NCBI RefSeq assembly: GCF_036503815.1
Contig: NZ_AP027764.1
Location: 1,488,001-1,552,000, forward strand
Length of the DNA stretch: 64,000 nucleotides
Reading direction: 5' to 3'
DNA from: Escherichia coli
GTDB taxonomy: Bacteria > Pseudomonadota > Gammaproteobacteria > Enterobacterales > Enterobacteriaceae
The notes below the pieces were generated by a model. The model had not been told where the DNA came from, made no database searches, and was given only the letters and a program-made list of their open reading frames with translations. Below, piece by piece: positions 37,427-47,212 of this stretch (position 1 is the first letter of the stretch; every line of letters begins with the position of its first letter). The position numbers and the translations under genes are program-made.

Positions 37427-39922
37427 ATGTTAACGATTCAATTTCTCTGTCCTTTGCCAAACGGCCTGCATGCTCGTCCGGCGTGGGAACTTAAAGAGCA
37501 GTGCAGCCAGTGGCAAAGCGAAATCATCTTCATTAACCATCGCCAGAACGTAAAGGCCGATGTCAAAAGTTCGCTGGCGCTGATTGGCACCGGCACCTTA
37601 TTTAATGACAGTTGCAGCCTGAACATTAGCGGCAGCGATGAAGAGCAGGCGCGGCGCGTGCTGGAAGAGTACATCCAGGTGCGCTTTATCGACAGCGACA
37701 GCGTCCAGCCGACGCAGGCAGAACTGACGGCACATCCACTGCCGCGTTCATTAAGCCGCCTGAACCCTGATTTACTGTACGGCAATGTGCTGGCAAGCGG
37801 CGTCGGCGTGGGTACGCTGACCCTGTTACAGAGCAACAGCCTCGACAGTTATCGGGCAATCCCGGCCAGTGCGCAAGACTCCACCTGGCTGGAACACAGC
37901 CTGGCAACGCTTGCCGAGCAACTGAACCAGCAGTTGCGCGAGCGTGACGGCGAAAGCAAAACTATCCTCAGCGCCCATTTATCGCTGATTCAGGATGATG
38001 AATTTGCAGGTAATATCCGTCGCCTGATGGCAGAACAGCATCAGGGGCTGGGGGCGGCGATCATCAGCAATATGGAGCAGGTTTGCGACAAACTTTCTGC
38101 CTCTGCCAGCGATTATCTGCGCGAGCGGGTCAGCGACATTCGTGATATCAGCGAACAATTGCTGCATATCACCTGGCCGGAACTGAAGCCGCGTAATAAT
38201 CTGGTGCTCGAAAAACCGACCATTCTGGTGGCAGAAGATTTAACCCCTAGCCAGTTTTTGAGCCTCAATTTAAAAAATCTTGCGGGCATGATTCTGGAGA
38301 AAACCGGGCGCACCTCGCATACTCTGATTCTGGCCCGCGCCTCGGCGATCCCCGTACTGAGCGGCCTGCCGCTGGATGCCATTGCTCGCTATGCCGGGCA
38401 ACCGGCGGTGCTTGACGCCCAGTGCGGCGTGCTGGCTATTAATCCTGATGACGCGGTGAGTGGTTATTATCAGGTTGCGCAGACGCTGGCGGATAAACGC
38501 CAGAAACAACAGGCGCAGGCCGCCGCGCAGCTGGCCTATTCCCGTGATAACAAGCGCATTGATATCGCGGCGAATATTGGCACCGCTCTGGAAGCGCCTG
38601 GCGCGTTTGCCAACGGCGCGGAAGGTGTCGGGCTGTTTCGTACCGAAATGCTCTATATGGAGCGCGACAGTGCGCCGGACGAACAGGAACAGTTTGAAGC
38701 ATACCAACAGGTGCTACTGGCGGCGGGCGACAAGCCGATTATTTTCCGCACGATGGACATCGGCGGCGATAAAAGCATTCCTTACCTCAACATTCCCCAG
38801 GAAGAGAACCCGTTCCTCGGCTATCGCGCGGTACGAATTTACCCGGAATTTGCTGGCCTGTTCCGCACTCAACTGCGGGCTATTTTGCGTGCCGCCAGTT
38901 TCGGCAACGCCCAGCTGATGATCCCGATGGTTCACAGCCTCGATCAGATCTTATGGGTGAAGGGCGAGATCCAAAAAGCGATCGTTGAGCTTAAACGCGA
39001 TGGCCTGCGTCATGCAGAGTCGATTACGCTGGGTATCATGGTGGAAGTACCGTCGGTGTGCTACATCATCGACCACTTCTGCGATGAGGTCGATTTCTTC
39101 AGTATCGGTTCTAACGATATGACCCAGTATCTGTATGCGGTCGATCGTAATAACCCGCGCGTATCGCCGCTGTATAACCCGATTACGCCATCGTTCCTGC
39201 GCATGTTGCAGCAGATTGTTACCACTGCGCATCAGCGCGGCAAATGGGTAGGTATTTGCGGTGAACTGGGCGGTGAAAGTCGTTATCTGCCGCTACTGCT
39301 TGGACTGGGCCTGGATGAGCTGAGTATGAGTAGCCCGCGTATTCCGGCGGTGAAAAGCCAGCTTCGTCAACTGGATAGCGAGGCGTGTCGGGAACTGGCG
39401 CGTCAGGCATGTGAATGCCGCAGCGCGCAGGAAATTGAAGCGTTACTTACCGCGTTTACGCCGGAAGAAGACGTTCGCCCGCTGCTGGCGCTGGAGAATA
39501 TCTTTGTTGATCAGGCCTTTAGCAATAAAGAGCAGGCGATCCAGTTCCTGTGCGGCAACCTTGGCGTTAACGGGCGTACTGAACATCCGTTTGAGCTGGA
39601 AGAAGATGTCTGGCAGCGGGAAGAGATTGTCACTACTGGCGTTGGTTTTGGCGTGGCGATCCCGCACACCAAATCTCAGTGGATCCGTCATTCCAGTATC
39701 AGCATTGCCCGGTTGGTGAAACCGGTTGACTGGCAGTCAGAAATGGGCGAAGTCGAACTGGTGATTATGCTGACGCTGGGCGCTAACGAAGGGATGAATC
39801 ATGTGAAAGTCTTCTCGCAGCTGGCGCGTAAACTGGTGAATAAAAACTTCCGCCAGTCGTTGTTTGCCGCGCAAGATGCACAAAGCATCCTGACGCTGCT
39901 GGAAACAGAATTAGCCTTTTAA
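37427..39922 (+). CDS. fryA: FryA, HPr-EI-IIA fusion of the fry PTS
   Basis: Fused phosphotransfer protein of 831 residues. The HPr-like domain (1-90) has H15 in PNGLHARPAW. The enzyme I domain (about 120-670) has H298 in KTGRTSHTLILAR, RTMDIGGDKSIP, GSNDMTQY and GICGELGGE. The fructose-type IIA domain (about 690-831) has H747 in GVAIPHTK. With FryB and FryC it makes a complete PTS independent of PtsHI. Spacing to ypdE is 24 bp. The IIA and EI modules resemble MTP/FruB-type fusions. Confidence 0.96.
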   Translation: MLTIQFLCPLPNGLHARPAWELKEQCSQWQSEIIFINHRQNVKADVKSSLALIGTGTLFNDSCSLNISGSDEEQARRVLEEYIQVRFIDSDSVQPTQAELTAHPLPRSLSRLNPDLLYGNVLASGVGVGTLTLLQSNSLDSYRAIPASAQDSTWLEHSLATLAEQLNQQLRERDGESKTILSAHLSLIQDDEFAGNIRRLMAEQHQGLGAAIISNMEQVCDKLSASASDYLRERVSDIRDISEQLLHITWPELKPRNNLVLEKPTILVAEDLTPSQFLSLNLKNLAGMILEKTGRTSHTLILARASAIPVLSGLPLDAIARYAGQPAVLDAQCGVLAINPDDAVSGYYQVAQTLADKRQKQQAQAAAQLAYSRDNKRIDIAANIGTALEAPGAFANGAEGVGLFRTEMLYMERDSAPDEQEQFEAYQQVLLAAGDKPIIFRTMDIGGDKSIPYLNIPQEENPFLGYRAVRIYPEFAGLFRTQLRAILRAASFGNAQLMIPMVHSLDQILWVKGEIQKAIVELKRDGLRHAESITLGIMVEVPSVCYIIDHFCDEVDFFSIGSNDMTQYLYAVDRNNPRVSPLYNPITPSFLRMLQQIVTTAHQRGKWVGICGELGGESRYLPLLLGLGLDELSMSSPRIPAVKSQLRQLDSEACRELARQACECRSAQEIEALLTAFTPEEDVRPLLALENIFVDQAFSNKEQAIQFLCGNLGVNGRTEHPFELEEDVWQREEIVTTGVGFGVAIPHTKSQWIRHSSISIARLVKPVDWQSEMGEVELVIMLTLGANEGMNHVKVFSQLARKLVNKNFRQSLFAAQDAQSILTLLETELAF

Positions 39923-39923
39923 A

Positions 39924-40781
39924 TTAGCCCTGAAAACGGGCGCTGTACTCTCCCGGTGTCAGGCCAAACTGACGCCGGAAGACGCGACAAAAATAGTCGC
40001 TGTCCGGAAAGCCGCAACGCTGCGCCACTTCATGAATCGACAGATGATATTTCTGCAAAATCATCCTCGCCTTCGCCATTCGCACCCAACGCACATATTC
40101 GATAAAACGCATTGTTCCATGCTGCGCAAACAGTTTTGACAGATGATTGGGCGTGATATTAAAAAACTGCGCCACGTTCTCACGGGTGAGCGGCTGGGCA
40201 TAATTATCCTGAACCCAGTTACAAATGCTGTGATAGAGAAAATCGCCGCGCGGCTGCGAATTACCCGGCGGCATATTCACCACGTTGCGGCAAAGATGCA
40301 GCAAACTTAACACCAGCGGCTGAATGATATTCTGCTCCAGCGGCGAACGGCTAAGATGGGTGAGGGCAGTAAGCATTGCTTCACCTTCGCCGCGTTGCAG
40401 GCTGGGAAGTTGGATCTGGCGAACCGGATGCAACAACGACGTGGTGCGGCTATCGTAATACGATAAACCAAGCCAGGTCGGCGCGAACACCAGACTTAAC
40501 AGCATTACCGGTTTGTTGTTGACCGGTAAATTAGCCGCGCGCGCCGGAATAAACAGCATTTCTCCTTCCACTATATGTTGCTGCTTTGCTTCCAGCAGAT
40601 TGCCGTATTCGCCGCGCAGCACGATATCCAGACGGGGAAAATCAATACATAAACTGCCCACCGGCAACGAGGCCGGCTGGCTGGCAAACCAGACGCGCCC
40701 CAGTAGTTGCGGGTTAAGCACCAGGCCGCTGAACAGATCGGCGAAAAATTGTTGATCGGCGGGCAAGCCTGTTGCTTTCAT
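39924..40781 (-). CDS. ypdC: YpdC, AraC-family regulator
   Basis: AraC/XylS-type regulator of 285 residues. The two C-terminal helix-turn-helix motifs are NVAQFFNITPNHLSKLFAQ and IHEVAQRCGFPDSDYFCRVFRRQFGLTPGEY. The N-terminal domain has no clear ligand family. It converges on fryA with stops one base apart and is a candidate regulator of the fry operon; that is inference. Confidence 0.9.
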   Translation of the reverse strand: MKATGLPADQQFFADLFSGLVLNPQLLGRVWFASQPASLPVGSLCIDFPRLDIVLRGEYGNLLEAKQQHIVEGEMLFIPARAANLPVNNKPVMLLSLVFAPTWLGLSYYDSRTTSLLHPVRQIQLPSLQRGEGEAMLTALTHLSRSPLEQNIIQPLVLSLLHLCRNVVNMPPGNSQPRGDFLYHSICNWVQDNYAQPLTRENVAQFFNITPNHLSKLFAQHGTMRFIEYVRWVRMAKARMILQKYHLSIHEVAQRCGFPDSDYFCRVFRRQFGLTPGEYSARFQG

Positions 40782-40792
40782 GAAAATCCCGA

Positions 40793-41527
40793 TTACAGAT
40801 GCATTAACTGCCTGAATTCTTTTACTTTGCTACGGCTGACTGGTACTTCAAAATCCAGATCTTTCAGTCGCAGAATGTAGGTGTTATTAAACCACGGTTC
40901 GATTTCGCGGATTTTGTTCAGATTGACACAAAATGAGCGATGGCAGCGGAAAAAATGTGACGGCGGCAGCTTGCTGCAAAACTCGGTAATGTTCATCGGC
41001 ATTACGTAGGATTCACGCCGCGTATAGACAAAGGTCATTTTCTCGTGCGCTTCGGCGTAATAGATATCGTTAATTGGCGTGACGATGATTCGCTCATCTT
41101 TTACCAGATTAATGGTGTCATTCTCACGCGTTACCGTTGCGGCAGGCGTACTGCTGGTTTGCTGTTGCTGCCAGGCTGCTTCCAGCTTTTGCAGCATTCC
41201 TGTAATGCGTGATTCCTGATACGGTTTGAGAATGTAGTCAAACGCTTCCAGTTCAAACGCTTCTACCGCATGTTCTTTCCACGCGGTGATGAACACAATA
41301 AACGGTTTATGAGCAAACTGGCTGATGTTTTGCGCCAGCAACACGCCATCCAGCGACGGAATATTGATATCCAGAAAAATGGCGTCGACGCGGTTATGCT
41401 GCAAAAACTTCAACACGTCCAGACCATCGTCAAAGGTGCCGACAATCTCCATCTGGCTGTGCTCTTTAATCAGCCAGCTCAGTTCCTGTTGTGCCAGGAA
41501 TTCGTCTTCAACAATGATGACTTTCAC
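40793..41527 (-). CDS. ypdB: YpdB (PyrR), LytTR response regulator
   Basis: Response regulator of 244 residues from GTG 41527, chosen because GGAG stands 7 bases before it and the protein then starts MKVIIVEDE as in the family. The receiver domain has the phospho-aspartate D53 in DAIFLDINIPSLDG. The C-terminal LytTR DNA-binding domain covers about 140-244, with SHFFRCHRSFCVNLNKI. Partner of YpdA. In E. coli the pair responds to pyruvate and controls yhjX. Confidence 0.93.
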   Translation of the reverse strand: MKVIIVEDEFLAQQELSWLIKEHSQMEIVGTFDDGLDVLKFLQHNRVDAIFLDINIPSLDGVLLAQNISQFAHKPFIVFITAWKEHAVEAFELEAFDYILKPYQESRITGMLQKLEAAWQQQQTSSTPAATVTRENDTINLVKDERIIVTPINDIYYAEAHEKMTFVYTRRESYVMPMNITEFCSKLPPSHFFRCHRSFCVNLNKIREIEPWFNNTYILRLKDLDFEVPVSRSKVKEFRQLMHL

Positions 41528-41541
41528 AATATCACTCCGGC

Positions 41542-43239
41542 TCAAAGCAATAACGTAGCCTGTGAGGCGACAGGGGTGCGTTGGTTAGGAATGTAAAACG
41601 CAATTTCCGTTCCTGGTTCCAGGCGGCGGATATGCAGCCCCTCGCCATACAATAACTTCACGCGATGATGGACATTCAGCAGGCCAATTTTATTGCCCGG
41701 CATTTCGTTCGCTTCGACCCGCTCAATGACTTTTGGATCGATGCCGTGCCCGGTATCTCGCACCGCAATGCGTACCCGATTACCGCACTCTGCAACGCTG
41801 ATGGTGACAACGCCTTTACCTTTGCAAGGCTGAATACCGTGGACAATGGCGTTTTCCACCAACGGCTGGATCAGCAGGCTGGGAATGCAGCAATTGACCT
41901 CTTCATCAATATCATAGATAACCGTCAGCTTGTCGCCAAAGCGGGCCTGCTCAATGGCAATATAGTCTTTAATTTGATACAGCTCTTTTTTGATATCGAT
42001 TTGCTCATCGTCTTTTAATTCAATGTTATAGCGCAGATAACGCGACAGATTAAAGATCAGCTGGCGAGCGGTATCCGGATTCAGACGGATCGACGATGAG
42101 ATAGCATTCAGAGCATTAAACAGGAAATGGGGATTAATTTTGCTTTGCAGAGCGCGAAGCTCTGCCTTATTTGCCATTTCACGTAGTTGCTCGGCGCGTG
42201 AAACCTCCAGTTGGGTGGAGATGATTTGCGACAGACCGACCGCCATTTCCTGTAATGACGAGGTGATCTGATGCGCGTGGCAGTAGTAAATTTTCAGCGT
42301 CCCGGTCACGACCCCTTTCTCCCAAAGCGGGATCACCAGCATCGAGTGGATTTCCGGTGTACGGTGGGCTTCATCATTGTTTTTAATAATGATTTTTCCG
42401 TAATTCATTGCCTGACGCGTTGTTGGGCTAATGAAATCATCGCCATTCTGATAGTTGTGTTCCCCTACGCCAACATAGGCCAGCACATGATCGGTGTTGG
42501 TAATCGCTACCGCATCGGCGTGAATATCATCGCGAATAATTTCACAAACTTTGCGTAATGACTCGCTATTGACATGGCGAAACAGCGGTAGCGTTTTGTT
42601 GGCGATATCCAGCGCCAGCTTGGCCTGCCGCGCGGCGCTGGCCTCTTTTTCGCCCTCAACGCTTTGCACCAGCAGCACAATAAAGCCGATACAGACGCTA
42701 CCGAGGATCATTGGAATCCCGATTTTAGAGACGATATCGATCCCCAACGCGGTAGTTGGTGCCCAGACAATCACCAGAATCATGGTCAACGTTTCACACA
42801 ACATGCCACCGAGAATACCGACGCGCCAGCGCTGTGCTTTGGGGATTTTCAGGTTAATCCAGCCTGATATGCAACCCGCGAGAATACTGGTGATAAAGCA
42901 CGGAATTGCCGTCACGCCGCCGATGTCAATTAAATAACGGTGAATACCCGCAATCACACCGGTTATGATGCCTACCCACGGGCCAAATAGAATTCCGCCT
43001 GACATCACCGCGATAATACGCACATTAACCAGCGAGCCTTCTACGGGCACGCCGGACCAGGTGCTGAACAGGGCGAACAGCGAGAAAATGGCGGTAACGG
43101 CGAGCAGCTCTTTTGGGGAGTGTGCCGACTTGTGCAACAGTTCGCGAAACAGGCGGATACGGATAAGAAAGAACAGGCAGATAAGCATTAACGCTGCCCG
43201 ATCGAAGACCGCCAGCAGCATGTTGAATATTTCGTGCAC
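41542..43239 (-). CDS. ypdA: YpdA (PyrS), LytS-type sensor kinase
   Basis: Membrane sensor histidine kinase of 565 residues. The N-terminal 5-6 membrane segments are of 5TM-Lyt type, with [25 protein letters not shown]-like domain covers about 220-350, and the kinase region has [16 protein letters not shown] with the phospho-acceptor histidine. The ATPase end is [17 protein letters not shown] and GHGIDPKV. Upstream gene of ypdA-ypdB; senses pyruvate by published work as I recall. 14 bp separate it from ypdB. Confidence 0.93.
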
Positions 43240-43615
43240 GGGTGACTCTGAATAAGGATTAAACCTCTATGATAGGTAACCTGAAGGCTGATGACCAGCA
43301 GGCCGTTTTTGAGGAAAAACCACAATTTTAAAAGGGGATTGAAAGATAAATGGTGTATTAGCAATGCATCTCTTGATAATGCATATCTGTTTGGTAAATT
43401 TATTGAAATTATAATGTTAATAGATTGAGTGGTAATTTTCTTGTTAGCGTAGATAAATTTCCTGTTTTTAAAGCGGAGTTCCTCATTTAAGGCTATTAAC
43501 AAAAATGTTCTAAAACGCTGGACAGACAGAAATTAATCAGGCTATTTTCAAAACAGCCACCATCGTGGCAGCGTCGCTCGGACGGTCCGGGCGCTCACGT
43601 TAATCTGAGGAAATT
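43240..43615. promoter_or_regulatory. ypdA-alaC divergent gap
   Basis: 376 bp, AT-rich in the middle. Near alaC is a hairpin GCCAC-CATC-GTGGC (43555-43568) followed by a GC-rich stretch with CGGACGGTCCG (43578-43588) directly before the alaC RBS (TGAGGAAATT). These could fold in the alaC leader. No gene recognised. Confidence 0.4.
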
Positions 43616-44854
43616 ATGGCTGACACTCGCCCTGAACGTCGCTTTACGCGTATTGATCGTCTCCCACCCTACGTTTTTAACATTACCGCTGAACTGAAAA
43701 TGGCTGCGCGTCGGCGCGGCGAAGATATTATCGATTTCAGTATGGGTAACCCGGACGGTGCGACCCCGCCGCATATCGTCGAAAAATTATGTACGGTGGC
43801 CCAGCGACCGGACACGCATGGTTATTCCACCTCGCGTGGTATTCCGCGGTTACGTCGCGCCATTTCCCGCTGGTATCAGGATCGTTACGACGTCGAGATC
43901 GACCCGGAATCAGAGGCTATCGTCACCATTGGCTCGAAAGAGGGGCTGGCGCATCTGATGCTGGCGACGCTGGATCACGGTGACACTGTACTGGTGCCTA
44001 ATCCAAGCTACCCGATTCATATTTACGGCGCGGTGATTGCCGGGGCGCAGGTACGCTCAGTGCCGCTGGTGGAAGGTGTCGATTTCTTCAACGAACTGGA
44101 ACGCGCCATTCGCGAAAGTTATCCGAAACCGAAGATGATGATCCTCGGCTTCCCGTCGAACCCAACCGCGCAATGCGTGGAACTGGAATTCTTTGAGAAG
44201 GTTGTGGCGCTGGCGAAACGCTACGATGTGCTGGTGGTCCATGACCTGGCCTATGCCGATATCGTCTACGATGGCTGGAAAGCGCCGTCAATCATGCAGG
44301 TGCCAGGTGCACGCGATGTGGCGGTAGAGTTCTTTACGCTGTCGAAAAGCTACAACATGGCGGGCTGGCGTATCGGCTTTATGGTCGGTAACAAAACGCT
44401 GGTCAGCGCGTTGTCACGTATTAAAAGCTATCACGATTACGGCACCTTTACGCCGTTGCAGGTGGCGGCGATTGCGGCACTGGAGGGCGATCAACAGTGC
44501 GTGCGCGATATTGCCGAACAGTACAAACGCCGCCGTGATGTACTGGTTAAAGGGCTGCATGAAGCGGGCTGGATGGTCGAAATGCCGAAGGCTTCGATGT
44601 ATGTCTGGGCGAAAATCCCGGAACCATATGCGGCCATGGGCTCACTGGAATTTGCCAAGAAACTGCTTAACGAAGCGAAGGTCTGTGTCTCTCCAGGGAT
44701 TGGCTTTGGCGACTACGGCGACACCCATGTTCGCTTTGCGCTGATTGAAAACCGCGATCGTATTCGCCAGGCGATTCGTGGAATTAAAGCGATGTTCCGT
44801 GCCGACGGTTTACTACCCGCCAGCAGCAAACATATTCACGAAAACGCGGAATAA
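43616..44854 (+). CDS. alaC: Alanine aminotransferase AlaC
   Basis: Class I PLP aminotransferase of 412 residues (formerly yfdZ) that makes alanine from pyruvate and glutamate. The Schiff-base lysine is in FTLSKSYNMAGWRIGF. Other markers are SMGNPDGATPPHI, VPNPSYPIHIY, FPSNPTAQ and VHDLAYADI. It is divergent from the pyruvate-sensing ypdAB pair, which is suggestive but not shown to be functional. A strong terminator follows. Confidence 0.96.
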   Translation: MADTRPERRFTRIDRLPPYVFNITAELKMAARRRGEDIIDFSMGNPDGATPPHIVEKLCTVAQRPDTHGYSTSRGIPRLRRAISRWYQDRYDVEIDPESEAIVTIGSKEGLAHLMLATLDHGDTVLVPNPSYPIHIYGAVIAGAQVRSVPLVEGVDFFNELERAIRESYPKPKMMILGFPSNPTAQCVELEFFEKVVALAKRYDVLVVHDLAYADIVYDGWKAPSIMQVPGARDVAVEFFTLSKSYNMAGWRIGFMVGNKTLVSALSRIKSYHDYGTFTPLQVAAIAALEGDQQCVRDIAEQYKRRRDVLVKGLHEAGWMVEMPKASMYVWAKIPEPYAAMGSLEFAKKLLNEAKVCVSPGIGFGDYGDTHVRFALIENRDRIRQAIRGIKAMFRADGLLPASSKHIHENAE

Positions 44855-44873
44855 ACACCATCGCCAGAAATGC

Positions 44874-44901
44874 AAACAGGAGCCAGATGGCTCCTGTTTT
44901 T
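44874..44901. terminator. Terminator between alaC and ypdK
   Basis: AAACAGGAGCC-AGAT-GGCTCCTGTTT perfect stem with T-run on the right; convergent genes on both sides. Confidence 0.88.
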
Positions 44902-44918
44902 CATTGCACAGTTTGCTT

Positions 44919-44990
44919 TTAGATCATCAGGGCAAAAGTACCGGCCCAAACGATGACCATAAAAGAAATGCCCATAAAGAAATATTTCAC
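44919..44990 (-). CDS. ypdK: YpdK, 23-residue membrane peptide
   Basis: GTG-started frame on the minus strand giving KYFFMGISFMVIVWAGTFA and ending LMI, one membrane helix. It matches the small protein YpdK as I remember it. RBS GGAGAG lies 8 bases upstream. Convergent with alaC. Function unknown; a membrane-inserted small protein. Confidence 0.85.
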   Translation of the reverse strand: MKYFFMGISFMVIVWAGTFALMI

Positions 44991-45344
44991 TTTACATCTC
45001 TCCGCGTAATTACTGTTACGCCTGAATGACTTCATTACACCTGATACAGTGAGTTGACACCGGGCAAAACGACATTGAAAGTCCGTATTTTACCGTGGGC
45101 ATCACCCCAGAATTCTGAGCTAAACTGCTCGAGACGGCGCTAATGTACGCCTAAAACTGAAACGAGACAAGAGGCATTTTCTTATTTACTTTTAGTAACT
45201 TACAGGTGTCTCATATCGGCGACAGTTTAATTTCTGACGGTAATAATTAGAGATTCAGCGAAGGAAAAAACCTTAAGAAAAAAGCCATAAAAACCATGAG
45301 GTTATTACGGCTGATTTGAGGAGGGAAAGAGTAAGAGCAGTTTG
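44991..45344. other. Gap between ypdK and lpxP
   Basis: 354 bp downstream of lpxP and upstream of ypdK. It should hold the ypdK promoter. There is no strong terminator for lpxP; only a weak ACC-TCAT-GGT hairpin (minus strand, 45292-45302) with a T-run. I see no coding frame or known RNA here. Confidence 0.4.
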
Positions 45345-46265
45345 TTAAATGTATAACGACGATTCACCCACCGGGCGCGTTTTAAAGCGACGGTGGATCC
45401 AGAGGTACTGCTCCGGCGCGCGCATGATCTCTTTCTCGATAATCTTGTTCATATAGGCAGCGGCTTGATTTTCATCTGCCGGGTAGCCTTCCATCTCTGG
45501 GGTGATGTACAAACGATATCCGCTGTAATCCGCTTTTCTTACCATCGTTACGGTTAACATGGCTGCGCCAGAGAGACGTGAAAGGACATACGTACCATTG
45601 GTTGTGGCGACATTTTCCACCGCAAAGAACGGCGCGAAGGAGCTGCCTTTACGACCATAATCCTGATCGGGAGCAAACCATACCGCTTCACCTTTCTTCA
45701 GCGCGCCGACAATACCGCGCAGATTATTTCTGCCGATCATCGCTTTGTTAGAGCGCATGCGACCACGGGTCTGCACCCATTCCATCAGCTGATTATTATG
45801 CGGACGATAGGTGGCCATCATTGGCTGACATAGTCCCATCACGCGGCCGCCCAATTCCAGCGACATAAAATGGACGCCGACAACCATCACGCCACGATTT
45901 TGCAGTTGTGCGCGTTTGAGGTTATCCAGCCCTTCAACATCAAACCATTTACGTACGCGACTGTCGGGCCAGAACCATGCCATGCCGGTTTCTACCAGCG
46001 CCATGCCGAGTGAACGAAAGTTTTCGGCAATCATCTTCTCGCGCTCTTCAGCAGAATGCTGTGGGAAACAAAGTTCCAGGTTCTTACGGGCGATAGATTC
46101 ACGACGTTTCAGGAATGGTCGCGCCATCGTGCCGATACGCGTGCCGAGAAAACAGAGAACAGGGTAAGGAAGCTGTACCCAAAGCCAGAGTACACCAAGC
46201 CCAAACCACGTGAGCCAGTAGCGAGGATGTAGAAACTCGCGGGAAAATTTGCATTTTGGAAACAT
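45345..46265 (-). CDS. lpxP: Cold-induced palmitoleoyl acyltransferase LpxP
   Basis: Lipid A acyltransferase of 306 residues that adds palmitoleate in place of laurate at low temperature. The inner-membrane anchor near 15-40 is WLTWFGLGVLWLWVQLPY. The catalytic HX4D/E motif is HFMSLELGGR, and the C-terminal block is WFAPDQDYGRKGSSF, shared with LpxL. The ATG at 46265 is chosen over a start 22 codons upstream, because MFPKCKFSREF is the family N-terminus. A long leader upstream fits cold-shock regulation. Confidence 0.94.
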   Translation of the reverse strand: MFPKCKFSREFLHPRYWLTWFGLGVLWLWVQLPYPVLCFLGTRIGTMARPFLKRRESIARKNLELCFPQHSAEEREKMIAENFRSLGMALVETGMAWFWPDSRVRKWFDVEGLDNLKRAQLQNRGVMVVGVHFMSLELGGRVMGLCQPMMATYRPHNNQLMEWVQTRGRMRSNKAMIGRNNLRGIVGALKKGEAVWFAPDQDYGRKGSSFAPFFAVENVATTNGTYVLSRLSGAAMLTVTMVRKADYSGYRLYITPEMEGYPADENQAAAYMNKIIEKEIMRAPEQYLWIHRRFKTRPVGESSLYI

Positions 46266-46617
46266 AGTTACCTTCTGTAGATACGAATTGTTGTATCGCA
46301 GAAGATTCCATGTCGACAGCGGTACACTCAATTGATTGGGCCATCATGTACGACAATGGTTCCTGTAAAGAGTGTAAAGACTAGTCAGGACATAACCACG
46401 AGGAGCATGAATGCGGTGGCTCTACTTTATCACTGGCTGACTGCTTTCATCTACTGATTATTAATCGTGCAAAGTAAAAAATTTTCCGCACGCAATAGCG
46501 TTGCATTTAACGTGCTGTTTTCATTGATGCTTAGCAAAAATTGCCAGAGGTTAAGGATTGTCTTACTATTAAAGTGACTGAAGTTACAGGTTTTTTAGCG
46601 CGGCAGGAGGTTGAGCT
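46266..46617. promoter_or_regulatory. lpxP-yfdY divergent gap
   Basis: 352 bp. lpxP promoter on the minus strand probably near 46350-46390, where CTTTACA is repeated twice. On the plus strand GAGGAG at 46400-46405 precedes ATG at 46407 and 46411, opening frames of 16 and 9 codons (see findings). yfdY RBS is GCAGGAGG at about 46602. Confidence 0.45.
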
Positions 46618-46860
46618 ATGATTTATTTATGGATGTTTCTCGCCCTGTGTATTGTCTGCGTAAGCGGATACATCGGTCAGGTACTGAACGTGGTCTCGGC
46701 GGTCTCTTCTTTCTTCGGCATGGTGATCCTCGCTGCACTCATTTACTACTTCACCATGTGGTTAACTGGCGGTAATGAACTAGTGACGGGGATATTTATG
46801 TTTCTTGCCCCGGCTTGTGGCTTGATGATTCGCTTTATGGTGGGGTATGGCAGGCGGTAG
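46618..46860 (+). CDS. yfdY: YfdY, small membrane protein (DUF2545 type)
   Basis: 80-residue inner-membrane protein with about three hydrophobic segments: MIYLWMFLALCIVCVSGYIG, VVSAVSSFFGMVILAALIYYFT, and GIFMFLAPACGLMIRFMVGY. Good RBS (GGAGG, 9 bases before ATG). Family of unknown function. In E. coli it is reported to be induced in biofilm or acid conditions, from memory. Confidence 0.85.
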   Translation: MIYLWMFLALCIVCVSGYIGQVLNVVSAVSSFFGMVILAALIYYFTMWLTGGNELVTGIFMFLAPACGLMIRFMVGYGRR

Positions 46861-46881
46861 TAGTTCAGGATGGATCATTTG

Positions 46882-46924
46882 GGCAGGTGCTCACATCATC
46901 AACAGATATGATTGTTCACCTGCC
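46882..46924. terminator. Hairpin between convergent yfdY and ypdI
   Basis: GGCAGGTG (46882-46889) and CACCTGCC (46917-46924) pair, with a partly complementary loop. No T-run; possible terminator or mRNA 3' end structure. Confidence 0.4.
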
Positions 46925-46936
46925 ATGTGACAGACG

Positions 46937-47212
46937 CTATCGCACAGGATGAATAAGATAATTCGCCTTTGTCGGAAAAGGGGGCGTGATGTCTTCTGTG
47001 AGATTTAATGGTGGCGCATCTTCTCTCATCTTAAACAAAATCGCCTGTGATGGTTGAAGTTTTGTAGAATGAGTTGTCGTCATCACTGACGTTTTTTCTG
47101 TCTCTTTATAGCTCGTCTCACTTCCACCACCAGAAATGGAAAATGCAAAAACATTGCATGCCATAATAGAGACCAATAAAAATAAGCTAAAAAGCATTAA
47201 GTTTACTTTCAT
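46937..47212 (-). CDS. ypdI: YpdI, putative lipoprotein
   Basis: 91 residues. The signal MKVNLMLFSLFLLVSIMAC has a lipobox-like SIMAC, so the mature protein would start at Cys19 with a lipid anchor. The mature part is Ser/Thr/Lys-rich and ends NYLIHPVR. In E. coli, overexpressed YpdI was linked to colanic acid production. Positioned in the EvgA-controlled neighbourhood but no EvgA box directly faces it. Confidence 0.85.
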   Translation of the reverse strand: MKVNLMLFSLFLLVSIMACNVFAFSISGGGSETSYKETEKTSVMTTTHSTKLQPSQAILFKMREDAPPLNLTEDITPPFPTKANYLIHPVR

